Below are positions 29,033-38,374 of a DNA stretch of 64,000 bases, one piece after another (within the stretch, counting starts at the first letter, position 1; each line of letters starts with the position of its first letter). Source of the DNA: Methylobacterium iners (lineage in GTDB: Bacteria; Pseudomonadota; Alphaproteobacteria; Rhizobiales; Beijerinckiaceae); NCBI RefSeq assembly GCF_022179305.1, contig NZ_BPQP01000017.1:1-64000 (forward strand). The letters are read 5' to 3'. A program made the translations under genes and the position numbers. Below the pieces are notes generated by a model, which was given only the letters and a program-made list of their open reading frames with translations, searched no databases and was not told where the DNA came from.

Positions 29033-29923
29033 ATGTCGGGAAGTAGTTCAATCTGCGGGGAGCGGCAGGGGATAGTTTCCATCGACGCGTGCAATGCGAC
29101 GGATGCGCTTCGGGTCCTTGAGCGGGGCTTCCCAAATCTGGATACCGCCTTCTGGCAGAAGGGACTTGTGCGTTGGAACAGTCTCGTTGATGCGCGTAAG
29201 AACGATCTGTACTTAGACGGCCATATCTTCCAGATCTTTGGTAAGGATGTTGGGGTCTTGCTGACGTTCAAGAGCGATCGAATTCGGTCGGACGGTACAC
29301 GTTATCAGATGATCAACCTGTCCAGCTGGTATATCGATGTGGCGTACCGCTGGAGAGCCCCCATGATGCTTCGAAGCGTCGTGCGTGATGAGCGCTCCGT
29401 CTTCACGGACCTGACCCCTTCACCCGAAGTCGACCGTATCAACGTCGCCGTCGGATTTCGCGATTGGAGCGACGGCATGCTCATCGCTGCGGCCGTCCCT
29501 TGGGCCGCGAAGCGATCGCCCAACGAGGTGAGGCTGGTCGAACTCGATGATCCGCGAGCCCGCGATCTCGGGGCGCAAGAGCGTGAGATGCTTGCCCGGC
29601 ACCGTGCCGTCGGTTGCCTCGCCGCAATCCTGTGCCAGCCGCATGGTGTCGCTGCGCTGCTGTTTCGGCTCATCCGAAGAAGAGGGATTGTCTTCGCTCA
29701 GCTGCTCTATGCAGAGAGCCGGCGGATGGTCATCGAGCACTTACCGGCCGTCATGCGCTTTCTCCTGGCTCGCGGGGTCCTCCTGCTCTCGATCGACGCG
29801 ACGAGAGCACAGTGTCCGTCAGGAACGTTCTTCCGGCCCGGCCGGAGGCGCTTCTGCAAGGGGCCGATCGATCCCGACCGATTGGATTATGCCTGTTCCG
29901 AGCTCGTTGCTTTTGGCATTTAG
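29033..29923 (+). CDS. GNAT-like acyltransferase candidate, first gene of a carrier-protein operon
   Basis: From the ATG at 29033 the protein has 296 residues. The opening ALRVLERGFPNLDTAFWQKG, then LVRW, resembles the start of GNAT-type acyltransferases in polysaccharide and lipid clusters. The middle has a beta-rich core with INLSSWYIDVAYRWRAPMM. I see no certain acyl-CoA-binding loop, so the enzyme class is tentative. It is 49 bases before an acyl carrier protein, pointing to acyl transfer onto or from a carrier-bound group. Longer reading from 28958 is not supported. Confidence 0.55.
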   Translation: MSGSSSICGERQGIVSIDACNATDALRVLERGFPNLDTAFWQKGLVRWNSLVDARKNDLYLDGHIFQIFGKDVGVLLTFKSDRIRSDGTRYQMINLSSWYIDVAYRWRAPMMLRSVVRDERSVFTDLTPSPEVDRINVAVGFRDWSDGMLIAAAVPWAAKRSPNEVRLVELDDPRARDLGAQEREMLARHRAVGCLAAILCQPHGVAALLFRLIRRRGIVFAQLLYAESRRMVIEHLPAVMRFLLARGVLLLSIDATRAQCPSGTFFRPGRRRFCKGPIDPDRLDYACSELVAFGI

Positions 29924-29972
29924 CGCCGAAGGCCGACTGAAGCGGTACACACTTTCTATTCCGGGCGGGGAC

Positions 29973-30221
29973 ATGGACGACATTCGGCAGAAGATCATTG
30001 GTTACATGGCTGGCCGCGTTCCCGAGGCGCTCACCTCCACGCTCTCCGATCACACGCCGTTGCTGACGAGCGGTGTCCTGGATTCGATCGGTGTGCTCGA
30101 GCTGATGATGCATCTCGAGACATCCTTCAACATCCCGATCGATGACATGGATTTCGACGCCGAGAACCTGGAGACGATCGGTTCGCTGGTGCAGTTCGTC
30201 GAACGCAAGCTGGCGCACTGA
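29973..30221 (+). CDS. acyl carrier protein
   Basis: An 82-residue, acidic, four-helix carrier. The phosphopantetheine site is TSGVLDSIGVLELMM with Ser38, the normal DS(I/L) motif. It lies six bases before the acyl-AMP ligase, the arrangement in which a dedicated ACP accepts the activated acid. It is not the housekeeping AcpP, whose neighbours would be fabD, fabG and fabF. Confidence 0.92.
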   Translation: MDDIRQKIIGYMAGRVPEALTSTLSDHTPLLTSGVLDSIGVLELMMHLETSFNIPIDDMDFDAENLETIGSLVQFVERKLAH

Positions 30222-30227
30222 CCGGCG

Positions 30228-31754
30228 ATGTACCTCCTGCATCACTTGCTGGATCCGCGTCCGGATGATGCGACACAGGTGGCCGTCGTCGAGGGGGAGA
30301 ACGAGGCCTCGTTCGCAGCGCTCCGCTCGGCGGCCGTCGCCTACGCGGCGCGTCTCCGGGGAGGGGGGATTCAGCGGGGTGACCGGATCGGAATTCTGCT
30401 TCCGAAGGGTCGCGAGGAATGCGCCGCGATCTTCGGAGTGAGCTACGCCGACGGCGTGTTCGTGCCGATCAATCCTCTGCTCAAGCCCGCCCAGATCCGT
30501 CACATCCTGGCCGATTGCGGTGCGCGAGTCCTCATCACCGCGCAGGCGATGCTGGAGGGGCTCGCGGATCATCTTGCAGGCCTCGACCTGCAAACGCTGG
30601 TCGTTCCAAGCCAGGATGTCGGGTCGAACGAGCATGCTCGCGCCGCGCCCTCTGCGAGCATCGGCGAGGATCTCGCGGCCATCCTCTACACTTCCGGATC
30701 GACCGGAAACCCGAAGGGCGTGATGCTCAGCCATCGCAACCTGCTTGCGGGGGCCCGGATTGTCGCGAAGTATCTCGAGCTCAAGAGCAGCGACCGCATC
30801 CTGTCGCTCCTGCCGTTCAGTTTCGATTACGGACTGAACCAGCTCCTCACCGCGGTCCAAGTGCGCGCGGCGATCGTTCTCCAATCCTTCCGGCTGGGCA
30901 ACGACATCGTGGATGCCCTCAGCCGGCACCGGATCACTGGGCTTGCCGGCGTTCCAACTATCTGGACCATCCTTGCGCGCACCGCTCCCAAGCTCGCGAC
31001 GACGCCGCTGCCGCACCTTCGCTACGTGACGAATTCCGGCGGGGCGCTGCCGACGGACACGGTCCGGCGCCTGCGCGAGCGCCTGCCGCAGGCCCGGATC
31101 TATCTCATGTACGGGCTGACCGAGGCGTTCCGCTCGACCTACCTTCCGCCCGATGAGATCGATCGCCGCCCGACCTCCATCGGCAAGGCCATTCCGGAAT
31201 GCGAGGTGTTCGCCGTCTCGCCCGACGGTCGCCGGACGCGGCCCGGCGAGCCCGGCATCCTCGTTCATCGCGGCCCAACCGTCTCGCTGGGCTATTGGCG
31301 GAACCCCACTGAGACCGCGAAGGTCCTGAGGCAGAACCCGCTTCGACCGGCAGAGGAGGGCATCGAGACCGTCTGCTACTCGGGCGATCTCGTGGTCGAG
31401 GACGAAGACGGCTTCTTCACCTTCGTCGGTAGGTCCGACGCGATGATCAAGTCGTCCGGCTACCGGATCAGCCCGTCCGAGGTCGAGGACGCGCTGATGG
31501 CGACGCGCGCCTTCCGTCAGATCGCGGTCATCGGGCTGCCGGACGATCTGCTCGGGCAGCGTGTGCACGCCGTCGCCGTCCCCGGACCTGAGCCGGTCGA
31601 CGTGGCGGCCATCCTGCGCGGAGCGGCCCGGCAGCTCGCCCCCTACATGGTCCCGCGCATGATCGAGCTGGTACCGGACCTGCCCACGACGCCCAACGGG
31701 AAGGTCGACTACAAGCGCCTGGTTCACGACAGAGGCACCGGCGTCGATGGCTGA
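30228..31754 (+). CDS. acyl-AMP ligase, exosortase-A-associated type
   Basis: A 508-residue member of the ANL superfamily that activates a carboxylic acid with ATP and passes it to CoA or a carrier. The P-loop motif YTSGSTGNPKG starts at residue 154, YGLTEAFRSTYLPP is the A5 region, YSGDLVVEDEDGFFTFVGR the A7/A8 region and NGKVDYKRL holds the C-terminal catalytic lysine (Lys492). The N-terminus (YLLHHLLDP… RGDRIGILLPKGREECAAIF) resembles ligases annotated as exosortase-A-associated. Its stop overlaps the next start (ATGGCTGA arrangement). Confidence 0.92.
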   Translation: MYLLHHLLDPRPDDATQVAVVEGENEASFAALRSAAVAYAARLRGGGIQRGDRIGILLPKGREECAAIFGVSYADGVFVPINPLLKPAQIRHILADCGARVLITAQAMLEGLADHLAGLDLQTLVVPSQDVGSNEHARAAPSASIGEDLAAILYTSGSTGNPKGVMLSHRNLLAGARIVAKYLELKSSDRILSLLPFSFDYGLNQLLTAVQVRAAIVLQSFRLGNDIVDALSRHRITGLAGVPTIWTILARTAPKLATTPLPHLRYVTNSGGALPTDTVRRLRERLPQARIYLMYGLTEAFRSTYLPPDEIDRRPTSIGKAIPECEVFAVSPDGRRTRPGEPGILVHRGPTVSLGYWRNPTETAKVLRQNPLRPAEEGIETVCYSGDLVVEDEDGFFTFVGRSDAMIKSSGYRISPSEVEDALMATRAFRQIAVIGLPDDLLGQRVHAVAVPGPEPVDVAAILRGAARQLAPYMVPRMIELVPDLPTTPNGKVDYKRLVHDRGTGVDG

Positions 31755-33060
31755 TGACGGGCGCCACGGTCTTGCGGGTCTTGCCGTCTCCCTGTTCACG
31801 GTCGAGGGTGACGCTCTCGTCGTCGGCGGCGTTCCGGTGTCGCAGCTTGCAGAAACCTACGATACGCCGCTCTTCGTCTACGATGCCGCCGGGCTGCGCC
31901 GCGGCTACCGGGCGCTCGTCGAGGCCGTCTTAGGCCTCGCGGAGGTGTTCTACTCGATCAAGGCCAACCCGAACCCGGCCATCGTGCGCGTCTTCGTCGA
32001 GGAGGGCGCCGGCCTGGAGATCGCATCCGCGGCCGAGTACGAGGTGGCGCGCGGGGCTGGCGCCCGATCCGACCGCATCCTGTTCGCCGGCCCCGGCAAG
32101 CGGGCGGATGAGCTTCGCCACGTCGTTGATCACGGCATCGGCGAGATCCATATCGAAAGCTTCGGGGAGATCGAGCACCTGGCAGCGATCGGCTGCGCGC
32201 TGTCCGCGACCATCCCCGTCGCCATCCGGATCAACCCGTCCGCGGCGGCGCAGGGCGGGGCGATGCGCATGGGCGGCAAGCCGTCACCCTTCGGCTTCGA
32301 CGAGGAGGAGATCGATTCCGTCCTCGCGGCCATCGCGGCGCAGCCGCGGCTGGACTTGCGCGGAATTCATCTCTTCGCCGGCACGCAGATCCTCGACGCC
32401 GAGGTTCTGGCGAGCCAGTGGGGATACGGACTGCAACTGGCTGGCCGGGTCGCGCGCCGGCTCGGAAGACCGCTGGCGACGATCGATCTCGGCGGCGGGC
32501 TCGGCATCCCCTATTTCGCGGGCGAAACCGCGCTGGATCTCGGGCGATTGCGGGAGCGGGTCGGCGACCTGATCGCTCTCGTGCGCGACGAGCCGCTCAT
32601 CCGCGACGCGCGGATCATGATCGAACCCGGCCGCTTCCTAGCGGGGCCGGCTGGGATCTACGTTGCCCGCGTCCTTGCGGTGAAGGCCTCGCGCGGCACG
32701 CGCTTCCTCGTCACCGACGGGGGGATGCACCATCACCTTGCGGCGTCAGGGAATCTCGGACAGGTGATCAAGCGGGATTATCCGATTGTCGCGGCGACGG
32801 GCCTGAGCCGTCCCATCCAGCGCGCCACTCTGGTCGGCCCGCTCTGCACCCCGCTCGACACGCTGGCGCGGCAGGCGGAGCTTCCCGATCTTCGTCCCGG
32901 CGAGTTGGTCGCGATCCTGCAATCGGGCGCCTATGGGCTGACCGCTAGCCCCGTCGGCTTCCTCAGCCATCCAACGCCGGCGGAGCTGATCGTGGACGGT
33001 GGTGAAGCCTCGCTGATCCGGCGGCGAGGAACCTTCGCGGCGCCGATTGCCCTTCCTTGA
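31747..33060 (+). CDS. PLP-dependent decarboxylase, exosortase-A-associated type
   Basis: A fold-III (alanine-racemase-like barrel) decarboxylase of 437 residues, related to diaminopimelate and ornithine decarboxylases. The PLP lysine is Lys72 in FYSIKANPNPA. Further motifs are the phosphate-binding IDLGGGLGIPYF, the EPGRFLAGPAGIY segment and GPLCTPLDTLAR with the cross-dimer catalytic cysteine. It resembles the decarboxylase that sits beside the ligase in exosortase A loci. Its eight-base overlap with the ligase implies coupled translation. Substrate unknown; lysA would normally not be in such an operon. Confidence 0.9.
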   Translation: MADDGRHGLAGLAVSLFTVEGDALVVGGVPVSQLAETYDTPLFVYDAAGLRRGYRALVEAVLGLAEVFYSIKANPNPAIVRVFVEEGAGLEIASAAEYEVARGAGARSDRILFAGPGKRADELRHVVDHGIGEIHIESFGEIEHLAAIGCALSATIPVAIRINPSAAAQGGAMRMGGKPSPFGFDEEEIDSVLAAIAAQPRLDLRGIHLFAGTQILDAEVLASQWGYGLQLAGRVARRLGRPLATIDLGGGLGIPYFAGETALDLGRLRERVGDLIALVRDEPLIRDARIMIEPGRFLAGPAGIYVARVLAVKASRGTRFLVTDGGMHHHLAASGNLGQVIKRDYPIVAATGLSRPIQRATLVGPLCTPLDTLARQAELPDLRPGELVAILQSGAYGLTASPVGFLSHPTPAELIVDGGEASLIRRRGTFAAPIALP

Positions 33061-33073
33061 GGAGGGCCAAGCG

Positions 33074-34507
33074 ATGCTGCTGCGCAAGACCCTGCTGTAC
33101 CTGCCCTCCAACGCGCTCGGGCCGCTGATCCAGCTCGGCACGATCCTGGTCTGGACCTTTTGGCTATCGCCGGCCGATCTCGGGATCTACGCCCTCGTCA
33201 CGGCGCTGCAGGACCTCGTCCACTTGGCGAGCGTGACGTGGTGGTCGCAATACGTGCTGCGCTACCTCGGAATCCGTGGCGAGGAGACCCGCCGCATCCA
33301 GGATCGCACGGAACTCGCCGTGCTCGCCGTCATGGGCGTGGCGCAGGCCGCGATCGTGCCGGGCCTGATCCTTCTTGCGGTCACGGGCACGGTCGATGCC
33401 CTGCTCCTCGCGAGCATCACGGGCGCCAGCGTGGCGCGCAGCATCGTGGTTCACTGGGGCGTCCGTGCCCGGGCGGAGCAGCGCATCGGGATCAATGGTC
33501 TCGCCCAGACGCTCGCACCGGCGCTGAGCCTCGTCTTCGCGCTGCTCCTGTTCCACGCCTTCGCGCCGAGCCTTACTGTCATCTTCGCCGGCATGGCCCT
33601 CGGCCACCTGGTGGTCGCGGCCCTGATCCTGCGTCCGCTGGGCCTCGTGCCCGTGACGCCGCATCTCGATCGCGAGATCCTGCACACGGGGCTGAGATAC
33701 GGCACCCTCGCCACCCTCGGCGCCGTCTTCGCCTGGGTGTCGATGCAGAGCGTGCGCTTCACAACCGACGTGATCCTCGGAACCGCCGCCGTCGGCCTGA
33801 TGACGGTCGGCTGGGGGATCGGCCAGCGGATCGCAACGCAGATCGCGGTCATCGCGACGGCAGCGATCTTTCCGCATGCCATCGCCCGCGCCAGGGAGGA
33901 GGGGGCGATGGCAGGGTTCAACCAGCTCGCCGCCGCCGGCCCGATCCTGATCGCCGCGCTCCTGCCGGCGACCGTCGGGGGAATGCTGGTGGCCGCTCCC
34001 CTCGCCGACCTCCTGACCGCTGGCCCGTACCGCGAGGCGACCGCGACCATCCTGCCCTACGCCATGCTGGCGGGCGCCTTCCGCGTGTTTCGCCACCACT
34101 ACCTGGACGAAGTCCTGCAACTCGCGGAACGCCCCGACATCATGACGAAGCTCGATGCCTTCGAGGCGGTCGCCACGGTGATCCTCTGCGTGCTCGGCAC
34201 GCTCTTGTACGGCATGATGGGAGGCGCCGCCGGCTGCCTCGCCGCCTCGGCGGTCACCACCGTGATCGCGATCTTCGCGATGCCGCCCCAGGCCGACGTC
34301 CGGCTGTCGGCCCGCCAGATCGGCCCGAGCGTAATGGCAACGGCGGCGATGGCCGCTATCGTCATCGCCATGCCGGAACCGCGCCATCTCGCCGAGCTCA
34401 CCGCCTCGATCGCCGCCGGCTCCGCGACCTACGCCCTGACGCTAGCCGCCCTCGAACGGCGACGCCTGCGCGCCTGGCTGTCGACCTCTTCGGTGTCCGC
34501 TTCCTGA
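33074..34507 (+). CDS. Wzx/MATE-like flippase, polysaccharide-export type
   Basis: The ATG at 33074 has GAGGAGGG upstream and follows the decarboxylase by 13 bases. The 477-residue protein is almost wholly hydrophobic, with about 12 to 14 membrane segments (for example LYLPSNALGPLIQLGTIL at the start and ILIAALLPATVGGMLVAAPL in the middle). This is the architecture of the lipid-linked-oligosaccharide flippase superfamily. In this operon it is the likely exporter of the product. It ends the operon; a 590-base gap follows. Confidence 0.8.
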   Translation: MLLRKTLLYLPSNALGPLIQLGTILVWTFWLSPADLGIYALVTALQDLVHLASVTWWSQYVLRYLGIRGEETRRIQDRTELAVLAVMGVAQAAIVPGLILLAVTGTVDALLLASITGASVARSIVVHWGVRARAEQRIGINGLAQTLAPALSLVFALLLFHAFAPSLTVIFAGMALGHLVVAALILRPLGLVPVTPHLDREILHTGLRYGTLATLGAVFAWVSMQSVRFTTDVILGTAAVGLMTVGWGIGQRIATQIAVIATAAIFPHAIARAREEGAMAGFNQLAAAGPILIAALLPATVGGMLVAAPLADLLTAGPYREATATILPYAMLAGAFRVFRHHYLDEVLQLAERPDIMTKLDAFEAVATVILCVLGTLLYGMMGGAAGCLAASAVTTVIAIFAMPPQADVRLSARQIGPSVMATAAMAAIVIAMPEPRHLAELTASIAAGSATYALTLAALERRRLRAWLSTSSVSAS

Positions 34508-35100
34508 CGCATCATCACGCACGAAACCGCGAGAGTTGCTGAACGCAGGAGTTCACCGACCGCACGGGTTCCTGCTGCAAGGCCATGCCGGCGGGGCCAA
34601 GATACCCTGTCACGAGGTCGGAGGGCGGTCGCCAACACCGACTTTGAGAGGGCACCCGCCTGAATCTGAATCGCCTGACGAGCGAAGCTGGTTATGACGA
34701 ACCTCAGCAGATCGCCAATGACCGGGTGGTCAGAAACGAAGCTTCAGTGTCGGCGAGGACGCCTTGAAGCGCAGCGACGCCCTGGCTTTAGGTCAGGCTG
34801 GGCTTTGGCTTCTACGCAATCTGCGCCAGCGTGAGCGCAGCCCTCGAGCCGACAGCGACAGGGCTGGCGAACGACGAGCAGGCGTGTCGTCAGAAGATCA
34901 CGGGCATTCCTCGATCTCGGCACTCGCCCGGGCTGAGTATCGCGGGCAACCTCCCCGAGGAGTTGATTGTCGTGAAGCCGGTCGTTGGTTTCCTCGGTCG
35001 CCTACGCAGCGGCGGCCTTCCAGGGTGACGAAGCCTGCTGGTTCAAGAGACAGGACGGCGATAGTCTCGACGGCTTACGTTCTCCGGCGCGACGGGCCTC
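34508..35100. other. 593-base gap after the carrier-protein operon
   Basis: One plus-strand frame (34764-35126) overlaps the next gene and looks arbitrary; another (34831-35028) has mixed composition. Neither is supported. No clear terminator hairpin. Confidence 0.35.
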
Positions 35101-36138
35101 ATGTCCCCAGACGAGGCAGACGGTGAAGATTGGCTCTCGGTCAGCACGCGCGCGCCCAATGCCGCAGCGATCGAAGCGGCCCAAGCACGCGCTGGCGAGG
35201 CCGGCCGGGGCCGTACCGCGGCGCAGCCCGCAGAGATCCCGGCCCGGGGTTGGCACGATATCCTGCGGCGTGTGTTCTGGGCCGTACCGCGCGATCGCGT
35301 CCTCTCCACGGCCGGCAGCGTCGCCTTCTTCACCCTCCTGTCGACGTTTCCCGGTCTGGCAACCATCGTGTCGGTTTATGGCTTGTTCTCAGATCCTGGC
35401 GTCATCAGCCATCAGCTCAACACGCTGTCAGGAGTGCTGCCGGACGGCGTCCTTGAACTCATCGCCGACCAGCTCCAACGCGTCGCCGATCAGGGCACCG
35501 GCCTGCTCAGCACCGCGTCGCTGGTCAGCCTCGTCATCGCATTCTGGAGCGCCAACTCGGGCGTGAGCGCGCTCTTCGATGCGCTCAACGTGATCTACAA
35601 GGAGCGGGAGAAGCGCAACTTGATGCGCTTTTACGCGACGACCCTTCTGTTCACGGTCAGCGGCGCCCTCATCGCGGTCGCCGCTATCGGTATGGTGGTG
35701 GGCCTGCCCATCGTCTTGAACCAGGTCGGCTTGGGTGCGCGCACCGACACCTTGCTGCGGATCCTGCGCTGGCCCGCCCTGCTTATCCTCGTGAGCCTCG
35801 GCCTGTCGTTAGTCTATCGGTATGGGCCGAGCCGCCAGGAGGCCAAGTGGCGGTGGGTGAGCTGGGGCAGCGTCGCTGCCGCGCTGGCCTGGGTCTGCGC
35901 CTCGGTGCTGTTCTCCTGGTACGTCGCGAGCTTCGACAGCTACAACCGCGTTTACGGTTCGCTCGGTGCGGGCGTCGGGTTCATGACTTGGATCTGGCTG
36001 TCGATCGTCATTGTGCTGCTCGGGGCGGAGTTGAACGCCGAGATGGAGCGACAGACGGCCTGCGACAGCACCATCGGTCGTCCAAAGCCCCTGGGCTCTC
36101 GTGAGGCGTTCGCGGCCGATACGGTTGGGCCACCGTAG
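35101..36138 (+). CDS. YihY/BrkB-type integral membrane protein
   Basis: 345 residues with six hydrophobic segments between about 65 and 325. The YihY signature is seen in ALDALNVIYKEREKRNLMRF-like spacing (here SALFDALNVIYKEREKRN) and in VAFFTLLSTFPGLATIVSVY. The N-terminal 55 residues are cytoplasmic and Ala/Glu-rich. The family is inner-membrane and of unsettled function; old names as ribonuclease BN are wrong. Two small genes follow on the same strand. Confidence 0.88.
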   Translation: MSPDEADGEDWLSVSTRAPNAAAIEAAQARAGEAGRGRTAAQPAEIPARGWHDILRRVFWAVPRDRVLSTAGSVAFFTLLSTFPGLATIVSVYGLFSDPGVISHQLNTLSGVLPDGVLELIADQLQRVADQGTGLLSTASLVSLVIAFWSANSGVSALFDALNVIYKEREKRNLMRFYATTLLFTVSGALIAVAAIGMVVGLPIVLNQVGLGARTDTLLRILRWPALLILVSLGLSLVYRYGPSRQEAKWRWVSWGSVAAALAWVCASVLFSWYVASFDSYNRVYGSLGAGVGFMTWIWLSIVIVLLGAELNAEMERQTACDSTIGRPKPLGSREAFAADTVGPP

Positions 36139-36350
36139 GTCACGCAAGACCAGCTGGTTGCAGCCCACCGCAAGGTCGGCCGCATGACCAAGGACATCGC
36201 GGCTGAGTTGGGCAAAAAGCGTTGAGGGGACCCATGCCGCATCCTGCGTACCATCGCGGGGTCAAGCGCGGCCGGCCGCGATCTCGGCGTGCGGCATCGA
36301 CGGCCCACTCGGCAAGCGAACTGAGAGTGGCTCCAGCCCGTTGAGCCGGC

Positions 36351-36593
36351 ATGACCGAGCCCCATGCTGACACCGCCTCGCAGCTCACCGATGCGCGACG
36401 CCGCGAGATGGCGATTGAGCACCTGCTGTTTGGCACCATCCGCTTCGTCGCGCAGCGCCACCCTGAGCTTCTCGACGAGCTTGACGGCAGCCTCGACCAC
36501 CTCTGGGACAAGGCGGACGGCGAGGAGCGCGACGACGAAGCCGTTCGCGAGGTTGCCCGTCGCTTCGTGAGAAGCCTGCGCGCTGGCAGCTGA
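36351..36593 (+). CDS. hypothetical protein, 80 aa
   Basis: A small, acidic, helical protein (EMAIEHLLFGTIRFVAQRHP, then ELLDELDGSLDHLWDKAD). The sequence is clean and codon use matches its neighbours. It ends five bases before the methyltransferase, so the two are probably translated from one message. No family recognised. Confidence 0.65.
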   Translation: MTEPHADTASQLTDARRREMAIEHLLFGTIRFVAQRHPELLDELDGSLDHLWDKADGEERDDEAVREVARRFVRSLRAGS

Positions 36594-36597
36594 CGCC

Positions 36598-37269
36598 GTG
36601 AGGACGGACCAGGCGCCCTCGGTCGATCATCTGCCGGAGTTACCACGGGAGGCGTTCCGAAAGCATGACGCTTCGCCCGACCCGCTGTTCTACGCGGCTC
36701 CGCGCTTCGTCACGCATATCGACGACACCGCGATTGCTGCGGTCACAGACTTGTACCGCTACGTGCTGCCGCCCGGAGGTGCCCTCCTCGATCTGATGTC
36801 GAGCTGGGTCAGTCACCTGCCGGACGAGGTGGTCTATGCTGCCGTCATCGGTCACGGGCTGAACGCTCAGGAGCTTGCAGCCAACCCGCGTCTGACGGCC
36901 AGCTTCGTGCAGGACCTGAACATCGATCCGATGCTACCGCTCGAGACCGCCCGCATCGACGCGGTCACGATGTGTGTCTCGGTGCAGTACCTGCAGGATC
37001 CTGTGGCCGTGCTGCGCGAGGTGGCGCGCGTGCTGCGGCCTGGCGCACCCGTGATCATTACCTTCTCCAATCGATGCTTTCCGACGAAGGCCGTGGCGAT
37101 CTGGTCGGCGCTTGATGGAGGGGATCGTGCCCGGCTTATTGGCCTCTACCTCCAGCACGCCGGGTTCACTGAGGTCGAAGGCCGCGTGCTGGTACCGGAG
37201 GGTGGTTCGAGTGATCCCCTGCACGCCATCATCGGCCGGACGGAAACTATTTCTGGGCTTGAGGAGTGA
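36598..37269 (+). CDS. class I SAM-dependent methyltransferase
   Basis: A 223-residue protein with a Rossmann-like methyltransferase core. Motif I is worn (LLDLMSSWVSHLPDEV instead of the glycine-rich E/DxGxGxG), post-I is GHGLNAQELA, and VTMCVSVQYLQDPVAVLREV with RVLRPGAPVIITFSNRCFP form the motif II-III region typical of Methyltransf_11. The non-glycine motif I is normal for this unnamed alphaproteobacterial group. Start codon GTG, four bases after the previous stop. Substrate unknown. Confidence 0.8.
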   Translation: MRTDQAPSVDHLPELPREAFRKHDASPDPLFYAAPRFVTHIDDTAIAAVTDLYRYVLPPGGALLDLMSSWVSHLPDEVVYAAVIGHGLNAQELAANPRLTASFVQDLNIDPMLPLETARIDAVTMCVSVQYLQDPVAVLREVARVLRPGAPVIITFSNRCFPTKAVAIWSALDGGDRARLIGLYLQHAGFTEVEGRVLVPEGGSSDPLHAIIGRTETISGLEE

Positions 37270-37810
37270 GGGCCGCTCCCTCGTCTGAGGCGCGCACTGT
37301 CGTCAGGATGGCTGTGACGAGATCGAAAATCGGTCGCAAGGTCGGCAGCGCTTCTCTCAAACCGCATGGTCGAGTTGGTGAGAATGGTCATTGCCGGAGG
37401 ATCGTAGGTCCGACAACCCCACGCCGATCAGCCGCAGGTTGCGCCAGAGCGGATAGGCGCCGCGCAACAGACTGGCGCTGAGTTCGGCCAACCAAGCGCG
37501 ATTCGCCACGCTTGGGCCGCCGCAGCGAAGGCGAACACGTCGAATCCTGACGTGATCGGACGGTTACTCTGCCAACAGGCAAGAAGGCTCAGAGGGCCTG
37601 CGTATCCACCGAAGACCGCCCACACGTACCGAGGCGTTGTTCCTCGACGATCCTCATGCCTCATGCCACGCCACAAAAGGGCGGACAGGGAAACGTTGAG
37701 GATGGTCGTCTCCGCAATCGGCGGATAGAGGCTGGCCAGGGTCACGGGGGCCTAGCGGTTGCTGAACGGCATCAGCGAGGATGGCCTGGACCGCCCCATT
37801 AGCCAACCCG
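37270..37810. other. 540-base gap with a DNA polymerase remnant and a repeat
   Basis: No intact gene is supported. It includes a minus-strand polymerase-like fragment (about 37375-37500) and the start of a dispersed repeat at 37794. Confidence 0.45.
37375..37500 (-). pseudogene. remnant of a DinB-type DNA polymerase IV C-terminus
   Basis: The minus strand reads RAWLAELSASLLRGAYPLWR followed by NLRLIGVGLSDLRSS. The segment (L/I)RLIGVGLS(D/G)L is the recurring end of the little-finger domain in DinB-type polymerases. It has no start or downstream tail. Assignment rests on that single motif. Confidence 0.4.
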
Positions 37811-37823
37811 CTATGATGCGGCT
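37794..37823. repeat. 30-base dispersed repeat, copy 2
   Basis: It begins CCCCATTAGCCAACCC and ends GCTATGATGCGGCT. It matches 11062-11091 at 28 of 30 bases and overlaps the 3' end of the following minus-strand gene by 13 bases. Confidence 0.75.
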
Positions 37824-38155
37824 ACGCGGCTGGCCACTCCGTCTACCTGGGGAGGTGGGGAGTGCGCCAGATCGACGATCGGCATCTCGTCCGCTGCCAA
37901 GCGGCTGCTCGACTCTACGATCGTCTGCCAAAGCGTCCGCTGTGATGCGTAAACACGGGCGTCGCGACGGGCCTGCCGAAGCACGATGCGGGCTGCAGTG
38001 CGTGCGTTGGATGCTCGCAGCTCGGATTTCGGACCACCGTCGCGAAGCGCTTTCCAGGCCAAGGCACGAAACCAATTCGCATTGGTGATCGCAATAGCGC
38101 GGCGCTCCACCAGACTAGCCGGCTCAACCTCGTTTGGTACAGTCGAAACGGACAT
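37811..38155 (-). CDS. hypothetical protein, 114 aa
   Basis: A basic, helical protein (VERRAIAITNANWFRALAWK, later SNARTAARIVLRQARRDARV). No motif or membrane segment is visible. The 3' end runs into the dispersed repeat, so the last residues may be aberrant. Overlapping frames on the other strand are shadows. Confidence 0.45.
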   Translation of the reverse strand: MSVSTVPNEVEPASLVERRAIAITNANWFRALAWKALRDGGPKSELRASNARTAARIVLRQARRDARVYASQRTLWQTIVESSSRLAADEMPIVDLAHSPPPQVDGVASRVAAS

Positions 38156-38374
38156 TGCACTGCCCCTGGACTACGAGACCCTACTTGTCTCAAAGCGGGA
38201 CAGAAATGGGTACTCGTATCCCTTCCGTGCAATAGAGGCACCACCGCTTCTGAAGGGTAGGGTGCTTCCTGGGTGAGGTACTGGCTGGGCTCAAAAAAGA
38301 TCGCGTACGGAATGCATCCGCTAGCGAATGGCGCGGGGTCGATCCATACTTTAGCGCTGAAGGGGCAGCCTGCC

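Noticed and set aside
29751-31799. 682-residue minus-strand frame across the carrier operon
   Set aside because: Arg/Asp/His-rich antisense reading of the ACP and ligase; no domain is recognisable.
33164-34387. 407-residue minus-strand frame opposite the flippase
   Set aside because: His/Arg/Asp-rich shadow of a membrane protein gene.
34764-35126. Frame between the flippase and the YihY-like gene
   Set aside because: Arginine-rich, overlaps the next gene and has no ribosome site.
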